Shown here piece after piece: positions 1 through 5,533 of a DNA stretch of 7,203 nucleotides; position 1 is the first letter of the stretch; each line of letters begins with the position of its first letter. Source of the DNA: Pedosphaera sp. (GTDB lineage Bacteria; Verrucomicrobiota; Verrucomicrobiae; Limisphaerales; Pedosphaeraceae); contig JAQGPB010000334.1 of assembly GCA_028293265.1 (NCBI GenBank), forward strand, positions 1-7,203, in the 5' to 3' direction. The notes beneath the pieces are model-generated. The model ran no database searches. It was not told where the DNA came from and saw only the letters and a program-made list of their open reading frames with translations. A program made the position numbers and the translations under genes.

Positions 1-2832
1 CACAGCAATCCCACCAACGCCGATACCTTTGGCAACGGCCTGCCCGACGGCTGGCAGTGGAACTACTTTGGCAACTTCAACCAAACCGCTGCCGGGGATT
101 ACGATGGCGATGGCGTCAACAACGGGATGGAATACACCAATGGCACCGACCCCAATAAAATCCAATTCACGATGCTCGTCACGAACCGCTACTTCGGTTC
201 CAATTTGGTTCCGGTGCAACTGAATATCATCAGCGGTGTTCCTTCCAGCATGGCCGTGGTCGTCAATGACACCAATTTCGCAGCCGCCAACTGGCAGCCC
301 TATCCGGGCTCAAACTGTTTCGTCTCGCCGGGCACGAATGACGGTGTTTACACCGTTTGGCTCGGCCTGCGCGGGCGTTTGACCAATTCCCAGCAGGCCT
401 GGGCGGGAACCACCCTCATCCGCGACACGCTCCCGCCGGTGATCACCATCACCAATCCAACAGTCGCGACGGTTTCCAAGCCCTTCATCCAGGTGCAGGG
501 CTATGTTTCCGAAACCCTCGCCAGCTTCACCTACAGCCTGAGCAACGCTGCGGGCCTGCTCACCAACCAGACGGTCTGCATCACCGGCCAGCATGTCGCC
601 ACCAACACCTGGGCCGTCACGACCAACTATTTTCAGGCTTACGATGTCCCCCTGACCAATGGCATTAATACCCTCACGTTGCACGCCACGGACCTGGCCG
701 GCAACGTGACCACCACCAACCTGGTCTTGACCCTGGACTACTCCGGCGACACCAATGCCCCTGCCATCACCGTGACCTACCCTCTCACCAGCAGCCTGGT
801 CGCCGGCACCAATTTCACGCTCCTGGGTTCTCTCGATGACGACACCGCCACGCTCACCGTCAGCAATGCCGCTCTTCCGGCGGTGGCCGCCCTAGTCGAG
901 CGTGGCGGCAAGTTTTCAGTGTCCAACCTGCCCCTGCCCAATGCCACCAACCTCTTCACCCTCACCGCGACCGACGCCGCCGGCAATGCCACCAACCGGA
1001 CCATCACCGTCCTCAAAAGCTCCGTCACGCTGACGGTGGACCCGCTCACCGACCACCAGCTTGCCCAGCCTACCCTCACCCTCACCGGAACCCTCAGCGA
1101 CACCAACCAAAACGTCTGGGTCAACGGCACCGCCGCCACACTCACCGGCAATGCCTGGTCCATGGTCATCCCCGCTCCCGCTGGCACCGCCCTCAATGCC
1201 TTAGTCCAAGCCGGTTCGAGCCTCTCCAGCCCCAGCGCCGACTTGGCCGTAAACCAGTTCATGCCGCCAACCATTCAGACCACCAGCTTCACAGAAAGCT
1301 ACCTTGATTCGAGCCTAAGCCGCTGCTCCCCTTATGACCGCGCGGATTCCAGCACCCGCCAGCGCACCTGGACACTGGGCGAGGGCGGCAGCAGCACCCA
1401 GCAAACCTACGATTCCATCTCCGGCAGTTGCGTCTCCTTCGTGGCCTGGCCGACCAACTGGCCCGACGGCCAGGGTTTGAGCGGCACCACCACCTGCAAC
1501 TCGGCCCCCTACGGCGAAGGCACCCCGGCGGTGTGGCAATATTGCTCGGTGCAGACCAAAACCTATTTCGCCGGCCTCTTCAACGACTGTGGGGCGGGCA
1601 CCTCCTTTTCGGACAGCGTGGTAAACCGCCAGGCGCAGACCCGGGTGCAACTGGTGGCGGGCGGCCCGGCCACCATCGGCGTCCAAAAGCTGATCCGGCT
1701 CACCGCCTCGGCGGCAACCTATTCCAGCCTCAACGCCAGCCTGGATGGCGGCAGCCCCGGCGACACCCCGGTGGCCGGTTCGCAAATCCAACTGATGGGC
1801 CGAACCTTGACCCTCACGGCGACCAATGCCAATGTGGGGGAGATATTTTTGCCTATGCAATCAGATGCCACGCAAGACATCATATACGCTGTGGTTAATC
1901 CCAATGGCGCTCCTTTAACCAACTACAGCTTTACTATTCAGGCTGAGGAGGTGAAGTTGCAAGTTACGGGAAATGGCATCGTGCTTGACCCCAGCAACAC
2001 TAACAATGTGGAATTTTGCGTTGGACAAAAGGTGGATTTTCAAGTGAATTTTTTCCCTGCTGTAGCGGGTCTCAGCTCAACTAATATCACTTGGCTTTTT
2101 ACCGTTGACTATATAAACAACCACTTTATCGCCTCTACTGGATGCGAGATCTACAATATAGCTCCATATTGGGTTGCACAAAACCCAACTCAGGCATGGT
2201 TTTACAAAGATAAACAGCATGCATTGGCGAACGTTGGTCTCAATTGCACCTTCACTAACGGCCAAACAGCATACATAGTTGCCCAAGGAATGTTCAATGT
2301 TTATAGGCCCACAATTTCTGTTAACGATATAACAGCCAGACATTTCAGTCTGACAGGTTCGCTTGGTATATATAAGTTGAAACTCGGCGAGGATGACAAT
2401 GTTGGGTCTATGAGGTACGACGCGACGTATACATCCGATTACATCGGTCAAGGACTCATTACGCAATTATGCACGCTAGATTACTCGGGTCCTGGGCCGA
2501 CTTTTTCAGATTACCGCTTGGATGGCACTGAAGCATATGAACAAGGAGCCATTATTCCAGGAACATCAAGCATATTTCTCACACTGCAAGATGGACCGTC
2601 GAACGTTGACACATTGCCAGACCGCATTAAGGGTTCCTTTAAAGACTATATTCGGTTTCGTCCCAATGTTGGCAACACCAATGACAACATTTATATCACA
2701 CTTGGAATTGTCTCCTGGAGCATGAATGCCACGGCAACAAACTCGACAACGATCTCCCCAAACGACACACCAGACCCAGTGGGCCCTGACAATTCCAATG
2801 ATTTTCCATTTTGGAACAGCTCCTATCCCTAA
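1..2832 (+). CDS. Large secreted Ig-like repeat protein, 3' part (N-terminus outside window)
   Basis: The frame is open from base 1, so the gene starts upstream; ATG 127 is internal. 943 residues are visible, numbered here from the first codon. Residues 8-50 carry a type-3-repeat/dockerin-like Ca-binding module: GLPDGWQWNYFG, then DYDGDGVNNGMEY with D33, D35, D37 and E44 as likely ligands, a signature common in verrucomicrobial exoproteins. Three Ig-like beta-sandwich modules follow, at about 147-247, 256-340 and 341-420; the first two share an ATDxAGN motif. Residues 424-540 hold five cysteines (442, 477, 499, 515, 530), possibly disulfide-bonded outside the cytoplasm. The C-terminal part (about 613-943) contains EFCVGQKVDFQ and ends NDFPFWNSSYP; I recall similar endings in verrucomicrobial hypothetical proteins but cannot name a domain. 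No catalytic motif, C-terminal anchor or PEP-CTERM is visible. Role unknown; surface adhesion or binding is inference. Codon use becomes AT-richer from about nt 1840. Confidence 0.9.
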   Translation, partial: HSNPTNADTFGNGLPDGWQWNYFGNFNQTAAGDYDGDGVNNGMEYTNGTDPNKIQFTMLVTNRYFGSNLVPVQLNIISGVPSSMAVVVNDTNFAAANWQPYPGSNCFVSPGTNDGVYTVWLGLRGRLTNSQQAWAGTTLIRDTLPPVITITNPTVATVSKPFIQVQGYVSETLASFTYSLSNAAGLLTNQTVCITGQHVATNTWAVTTNYFQAYDVPLTNGINTLTLHATDLAGNVTTTNLVLTLDYSGDTNAPAITVTYPLTSSLVAGTNFTLLGSLDDDTATLTVSNAALPAVAALVERGGKFSVSNLPLPNATNLFTLTATDAAGNATNRTITVLKSSVTLTVDPLTDHQLAQPTLTLTGTLSDTNQNVWVNGTAATLTGNAWSMVIPAPAGTALNALVQAGSSLSSPSADLAVNQFMPPTIQTTSFTESYLDSSLSRCSPYDRADSSTRQRTWTLGEGGSSTQQTYDSISGSCVSFVAWPTNWPDGQGLSGTTTCNSAPYGEGTPAVWQYCSVQTKTYFAGLFNDCGAGTSFSDSVVNRQAQTRVQLVAGGPATIGVQKLIRLTASAATYSSLNASLDGGSPGDTPVAGSQIQLMGRTLTLTATNANVGEIFLPMQSDATQDIIYAVVNPNGAPLTNYSFTIQAEEVKLQVTGNGIVLDPSNTNNVEFCVGQKVDFQVNFFPAVAGLSSTNITWLFTVDYINNHFIASTGCEIYNIAPYWVAQNPTQAWFYKDKQHALANVGLNCTFTNGQTAYIVAQGMFNVYRPTISVNDITARHFSLTGSLGIYKLKLGEDDNVGSMRYDATYTSDYIGQGLITQLCTLDYSGPGPTFSDYRLDGTEAYEQGAIIPGTSSIFLTLQDGPSNVDTLPDRIKGSFKDYIRFRPNVGNTNDNIYITLGIVSWSMNATATNSTTISPNDTPDPVGPDNSNDFPFWNSSYP

Positions 2833-3470
2833 AAAATATATGCGTATTTTAACATTACTCCTTATTGTGTTATCCACCCAAACCCATGTGAACGCTCAAT
2901 CCATGCCTCCCGTTTTCAAGGACTCACTGGCAGTGGATGACATATCTGTCAGGATATATTATTTAAAACAGGCCACCAACTTGTCGGCCGACGAAAAGAT
3001 CAGCGTTAGTTTTCTGAGCCATACGAACGCAACTGCGACGTTTTTTTTCCCAAAAGCCGAATATATCTGTCGAATGCAGCTATTTGATACCAATGGGGTG
3101 ATCGTGCCAAAGACCGGGATCGGCAAACAAATTGGTGAAAAATTTGACAGTCTAGATGGCTACTCCTGGGACGCCGTAAATAAACGAGGCCATAACACCG
3201 GAGGAAGCGAAAAGCCCGACCTGGGTGTTGCGCATGTGAATTCTGGAACTGGACGTGACTTTGCTCCGGTTGATCAACTTTTTGAAGTCAAGGATCACAA
3301 GGATTATGTGCTTTCTCTTCAATTTCAGCTTTTCAAACTTATTGGAGATGAAACAAATCACACCTTCAAACTTGTTCGGCTGCCAACAATTGAAATTCCT
3401 GTCAGCAATCAGTCAAAATGATTTATAGCCACCCCTCTATGTGATTACTGTAAAGCAATTCCGCAAATCG
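1840..3470. other. AT-rich compositional segment across a gene end and the next gene
   Basis: Codon third positions change sharply inside the large plus-strand gene. I counted 51 G/C of 60 third positions in nt 1021-1200, but 30 of 60 in three sampled rows (2101-2160, 2221-2280, 2341-2400). The shift is visible from about 1840 and continues through the following gene. GC-rich sequence resumes just after 3470, where the PIN-toxin remnant begins to match its family. No integrase, IS end or tRNA is seen at either edge, so this is a composition feature and not a proven mobile element. Relaxed codon selection or a different ancestry of the C-terminal domain would also explain it. Confidence 0.55.
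2840..3421 (+). CDS. Small secreted protein of unknown function
   Basis: 193 residues. An in-frame ATG at 2726 lies inside the preceding gene; I chose 2840 because it begins a clear Sec signal peptide, MRILTLLLIVLSTQTHVNA, with likely cleavage between A19 and Q20. The start is 7 bases after the preceding stop, with no convincing Shine-Dalgarno site, so translational coupling is likely. The mature protein alternates hydrophobic strands with polar turns and has no transmembrane segment after the signal, suggesting a small beta-sandwich in the periplasm or outside the cell. The stretch around FDTNGVIVPKTGIGKQIGEKF and the late FKLVRLPTIEIPV strand are its most recognisable parts; I cannot assign a family. 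Codon use is AT-rich like the end of the upstream gene. Tight spacing suggests a partner, accessory or chaperone role for the large exoprotein (inference). It contains a run of eight T at 3041-3048. Confidence 0.8.
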   Translation: MRILTLLLIVLSTQTHVNAQSMPPVFKDSLAVDDISVRIYYLKQATNLSADEKISVSFLSHTNATATFFFPKAEYICRMQLFDTNGVIVPKTGIGKQIGEKFDSLDGYSWDAVNKRGHNTGGSEKPDLGVAHVNSGTGRDFAPVDQLFEVKDHKDYVLSLQFQLFKLIGDETNHTFKLVRLPTIEIPVSNQSK

Positions 3471-3496
3471 AAACAGCCCGTATCCAAATATGTCAT
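3437..3496 (-). pseudogene. Truncated PIN-domain (VapC-type) toxin remnant
   Basis: On the minus strand the antitoxin stop TGA (3495-3493) overlaps an ATG (3496-3494) as ATGA, the usual coupling in two-gene toxin-antitoxin operons. The reading frame begins MTYLDTGCF, which matches the start of PIN-domain ribonuclease toxins: the first beta strand followed by the first catalytic aspartate, D5. After about codon 9 (3470) the similarity ends. The frame continues with an unrelated ten-residue tail to TAG at 3439-3437, giving 19 residues against roughly 130 for the family. The other catalytic acidic residues are absent, and I could not recognise the missing part in the other two frames up to 3421. 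A toxin in this form cannot be active. Recognition rests on only nine residues plus operon position. Confidence 0.6.
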
Positions 3497-3729
3497 TCCG
3501 TGCTCCCGCGCGCTTCCGAAACGACGACACTCAATGGCTTGCCCGGCGGCTGCTCACCCCAAATGGCCTTGGCCCGCGCCAGAAAATCCGGCTGCGGCAC
3601 GGAAGTGGCGGGCACAAGCTTCGCGACGACCATGTCCTGCTGAGTCAGTTCCACCTCTTCTCCGGCGGCAACCCAGCGCAGGATTTGGGGCCATTGCTGC
3701 GGCACTTGCTGAACACTGGCGGTTTTCAT
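3493..3729 (-). CDS. Phd/YefM-type antitoxin, apparently orphaned
   Basis: 78 residues from ATG 3729. An upstream in-frame ATG at 3771 would add 14 residues unlike the family, and MKTASVQQV is the expected N-terminus. Neither start has a strong ribosome site, so the choice is not certain. The N-terminal DNA-binding/dimerisation part shows the family pattern: SVQQVPQQWPQILRWVAAGEEVELT followed in frame by VVAKLVP ending at residue 40. The C-terminal arm (48-75, PDFLARAKAIWGEQPPGKPL and the following residues) is the kind of segment that wraps and inhibits a PIN toxin. Antitoxins of this family normally repress their own promoter and neutralise the adjacent toxin. Here the toxin gene is reduced to a stub, leaving the antitoxin intact. 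It lies downstream of galM on the same strand and may be read through from it. Confidence 0.85.
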   Translation of the reverse strand: MKTASVQQVPQQWPQILRWVAAGEEVELTQQDMVVAKLVPATSVPQPDFLARAKAIWGEQPPGKPLSVVVSEARGSTE

Positions 3730-3792
3730 CAAGCCAAGATGGCGCGAATCCTGCCGAGGCGCAAGACTCATTTCAGGCTCATCTGTAATGGT

Positions 3793-3798
3793 GTTATA
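3793..3798 (-). promoter_or_regulatory. Possible -10 element for the antitoxin
   Basis: TATAAC on the minus strand lies between the galM stop and the antitoxin start. No good -35 hexamer is found at normal spacing, so this is only a candidate for separate expression from galM. Confidence 0.25.
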
Positions 3799-3810
3799 AG
3801 TCCGCCTGCT

Positions 3811-4983
3811 TCACTCGGCCGTGAAACGCCAGAGCGTCGTATGACGGTAAGTCTCGCCCGGTCGCAAAACGCTTTGGGGAAAGTTCGGATGGTTCAGGTA
3901 ATCGGGAAAAAATTGCGTCTCCAGGCAGAACGCGGCATAACCGTTGTAAGCCACGCCCTTTCCCTTGGTCGAACCGTCGCGATAGTTGGGTGTGTAAAGT
4001 TGCACGCCCGGCTGGTCGGTCCACATTTCAAATCCGCGCCCACCATGCGGGTCCCGCACCCGGGCGGCGAACGCCAGTTTCTTACCGCCACCGTTCAACA
4101 CAAAATTATGGTCGAAAAACGGCAGCTTGTTCGGCGGCTCGCCGATATGCGAACCAAAGCTCGCCGGGGATGTGAAGTCCAGCGGCGTCCCTTTCACCGA
4201 AGCAATCTCTCCGGTCGGAATCAGGGTGCTGTCGGTCGGCGTGTAATGGTCGGCATCAATAGTCAAAATCTGATCAAGGACTTCACCCTGTCCGGCAAGG
4301 TTCCAATAAGTATGGTTGGTCAGGTTGACCGGCGTGAGCTTGTCGGTGGTGGCCTCGTAATCCGCCCGGAGTTCGTTGTCATTTTTGAGGGTGTAGGTCA
4401 CAACCACCTTCAAGTTCCCGGGATAGCCTTCCTCGCCATCAGGACTGGTGTAAGTAAGCCGCAGCGAAACCGCATCGTCGCGCTTCGACGTTTCGGCGTG
4501 CCAGACGACCTTGTCAAATCCGCGCAAACCGCCGTGCAGATGATTCGGCCCATTATTTACCGCCAGCGAATAAGCCTTTCCGTCCAATGTGAAACGGCCT
4601 TTGGCGATGCGATTGGCCACGCGGCCAACGATTGCTCCGAAATACGGGCTATGCTCCCGGTAAGATTGCAAATTGTCGTAACCCAGCACGACATCCGCCA
4701 GCGCGCCATTGAGGTCGGGAACGTGAAGTTCCGTGATGATGCCGCCATAGGTGGAAATTTTGCAGACCATGCCGCGGGAATTCACGAGCGTATAAAGTTC
4801 GGCCTCGGTGCCATCGGGCAATTTGCCGAACGGAGCTCTCTGAATGGCGTTGTGGCCAATCGGAGCACCCTCGCTTTGGGAGGGATGCGCCAGCCAAGTT
4901 GCGGCCAGAAGCAAAAATGCGCGCAACCGCGAGAGAAATCTCCAACCCAGCCCAGGATTGATAACCAGATTGATAGTTGACAT
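3811..4983 (-). CDS. galM: Aldose 1-epimerase (mutarotase), exported
   Basis: 390 residues. The enzyme interconverts alpha and beta anomers of aldohexoses such as glucose and galactose. Family hallmarks, numbered from ATG 4983: GRVANRI (R121, substrate binding), GPNHLHGG (H150), LTNHTYWNLAG (H224, the general-acid histidine), FFDHNFVL (D291) and FCLETQFFPDYLNHPNFP (E355, the catalytic base). All the catalytic positions known from the L. lactis and E. coli enzymes appear present. The frame is open to 5094, but ATG 4983 has a GGAG Shine-Dalgarno 7 bases upstream, and an N-terminal basic/hydrophobic stretch (RFLSRLRAFLLLAATWLA) follows it, so this start is preferred. That stretch is a signal peptide, probably cleaved near residue 40, which places the enzyme in the periplasm or outside the cell, unlike the cytoplasmic Leloir-pathway enzyme. 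The role is likely handling of sugars released by extracellular polysaccharide breakdown (inference). No gal genes are adjacent. Confidence 0.96.
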   Translation of the reverse strand: MSTINLVINPGLGWRFLSRLRAFLLLAATWLAHPSQSEGAPIGHNAIQRAPFGKLPDGTEAELYTLVNSRGMVCKISTYGGIITELHVPDLNGALADVVLGYDNLQSYREHSPYFGAIVGRVANRIAKGRFTLDGKAYSLAVNNGPNHLHGGLRGFDKVVWHAETSKRDDAVSLRLTYTSPDGEEGYPGNLKVVVTYTLKNDNELRADYEATTDKLTPVNLTNHTYWNLAGQGEVLDQILTIDADHYTPTDSTLIPTGEIASVKGTPLDFTSPASFGSHIGEPPNKLPFFDHNFVLNGGGKKLAFAARVRDPHGGRGFEMWTDQPGVQLYTPNYRDGSTKGKGVAYNGYAAFCLETQFFPDYLNHPNFPQSVLRPGETYRHTTLWRFTAE

Positions 4984-4990
4984 GTGAAAA

Positions 4991-4994
4991 CTCC
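4991..4994 (-). promoter_or_regulatory. Shine-Dalgarno site of galM
   Basis: GGAG on the minus strand, 7 bases before ATG 4983. It is the clearest ribosome site in the window and decides the start in favour of 4983 over the longer frame from 5094. Confidence 0.75.
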
Positions 4995-5035
4995 AATACA
5001 ACTTAAACCCGAATCCGTTGTTATGCGATACAAAA

Positions 5036-5069
5036 ATTTGGGCGCATCTGGAGGGCGTGTTGCCCAAAT
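5036..5069. repeat. Dyad symmetry upstream of galM
   Basis: ATTTGGGC (5036-5043) and GCCCAAAT (5062-5069) are perfect 8-bp inverted arms separated by 18 bases. The position, 53-86 bases before the galM start, fits an operator or a leader hairpin. There is no T run, so a terminator is unlikely. An 8-bp arm could also arise by chance. Confidence 0.35.
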
Positions 5070-5149
5070 CAGAAAACAGGGAAAAAGAATCCATAGGCGG
5101 GCGAACGGCCTTGGCAAATGCCTAGCCCAGCGCAAGTTTTCAAGTTGCT

Positions 5150-5166
5150 GCGGGTCACAGACCCGC
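5150..5166. repeat. Short hairpin GCGGGT-CACAG-ACCCGC
   Basis: Six-base-pair GC-rich stem with a five-base loop, at the left side of the inverted-repeat cluster. No T run follows on either strand. It is probably part of the same repetitive element as the compound palindrome to its right. Confidence 0.5.
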
Positions 5167-5214
5167 GCTCCGTCTGAATGGCTGCTCGCCGGGTGGTACC
5201 GTCCAGATGCACCC

Positions 5215-5305
5215 TCCGCGCACTGCCCGCGAACTCGCGGCCAGCGGGCCCCCCTCTCCTCCATGCAATGGAGGAGAGGGAGAAGAATCGATGGCAGTGC
5301 GCGGA
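5215..5305. repeat. Compound palindromic element (REP/MITE-like)
   Basis: The outer arms TCCGCGCACTGCC (5215-5227) and GGCAGTGCGCGGA (5293-5305) are perfect 13-bp inverted repeats. Between them lie a small hairpin, CCGCG-AACT-CGCGG (5227-5240), and the long hairpin at 5252-5280. Folded as RNA or single-stranded DNA this gives a closed multibranch structure of about 91 bases. This nested, GC-rich architecture in an intergenic gap resembles repetitive extragenic palindromes or non-autonomous mobile elements. No transposase is present, and I see no clear target-site duplication. A structured regulatory RNA in the leader of the carbamoyltransferase genes is the alternative. Only one copy is in the window. 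Confidence 0.6.
5252..5280. repeat. Perfect 13-bp hairpin inside the compound palindrome
   Basis: CCCTCTCCTCCAT (5252-5264) and ATGGAGGAGAGGG (5268-5280) are exact inverted repeats with a 3-base loop, GCA. The stem has strong purine/pyrimidine asymmetry between its arms. No T run follows directly, so it is not a canonical terminator. Confidence 0.8.
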
Positions 5306-5345
5306 TGCGCCCCAAAATTTTCACCAGCTCCTTTCGCCTTGCCAC

Positions 5346-5372
5346 TTGCGATTTGAATTCCTAAGCTAATAT
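5346..5372 (+). promoter_or_regulatory. Possible promoter of the DUF5989-carbamoyltransferase pair
   Basis: TTGCGA (5346-5351) and TAATAT (5367-5372) are spaced 15 bases apart, slightly short of the optimum. If used, transcription would begin almost at ATG 5378, giving a leaderless or near-leaderless mRNA, consistent with the absence of a Shine-Dalgarno site there. TTGCCA at 5339-5344 with TAAGCT at 5362-5367 is an alternative. Confidence 0.3.
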
Positions 5373-5377
5373 CTTCC

Positions 5378-5530
5378 ATGTGGTCATTGCTCAAAGAATT
5401 TCTTAAGTTTTCCAAGCAGGAAAAAAAGTGGTGGCTGATTCCGCTGATCGTGCTGCTCCTGACGCTGGGAGCCATCCTCATTTTCACCGCCAGTTCGGGC
5501 ATTGCCTGGGCGCTTTATCCCTTCATGTAA
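5378..5530 (+). CDS. Small single-pass membrane protein, DUF5989 type
   Basis: 50 residues. The N-terminus MWSLLKEFLKFSKQEKKWWL is amphipathic and basic, followed by one transmembrane helix (about 20-37, LIPLIVLLLTLGAILIF) and a short tail ending WALYPFM. The layout (LLKEF, basic patch, WWL-P, hydrophobic helix, aromatic-rich tail) matches my recollection of the DUF5989 family, tiny proteins repeatedly found beside carbamoyltransferases, often with an SxtJ-like membrane protein. No SxtJ-like gene is present here. The stop lies 3 bases before the carbamoyltransferase ATG, so the two are surely co-translated. There is no Shine-Dalgarno; the ATG is preceded by a possible -10 box. The family's function is unknown to me; tethering the carbamoyltransferase or its substrate at the membrane is a guess. 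Confidence 0.75.
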   Translation: MWSLLKEFLKFSKQEKKWWLIPLIVLLLTLGAILIFTASSGIAWALYPFM

Positions 5531-5533
5531 TCC

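Larger units (their letters stand above)
4984..5377. other. Divergent intergenic region, repeat-rich, no gene seen
   Basis: 394 bases separate the divergent galM and DUF5989 genes. The galM side (4984-5140) is AT-richer and holds the galM ribosome site and an 8-bp dyad. The middle (about 5140-5310) is GC-rich and full of inverted repeats. The final 65 bases hold a possible promoter for the plus-strand genes. The reading frames that cross it show no family features and I do not call any of them. Confidence 0.8.

Noticed and set aside
439..1260. Tandem DNA repeats in the Ig-like modules
   Set aside because: The modules share protein-level motifs such as ATDxAGN but not long identical DNA, so they are diverged domains and not a recent tandem repeat.
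2726..2839. Upstream ATG extending the small secreted protein by 38 residues
   Set aside because: The extension overlaps the previous gene and would bury a clear signal peptide inside the protein.
3422..3492. Terminator between the convergent genes
   Set aside because: No stable GC-rich hairpin followed by T is visible in the gap after 3421 on either strand.
3490..4980. 496-codon plus-strand open frame opposite galM
   Set aside because: It is antisense to a gene with complete family motifs; its translation is rich in Arg/Gly/Val with no recognisable domain, as expected for a codon-bias shadow.
4984..5094. Longer galM start at 5094
   Set aside because: ATG 4983 has a GGAG site at 7 bases and leads directly into a signal peptide; the extra 37 residues show no family features.
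5252..5280. Rho-independent terminator
   Set aside because: The stem is strong, but neither strand has a T run after it, and the flanking genes diverge away from this region, so neither needs a terminator here.
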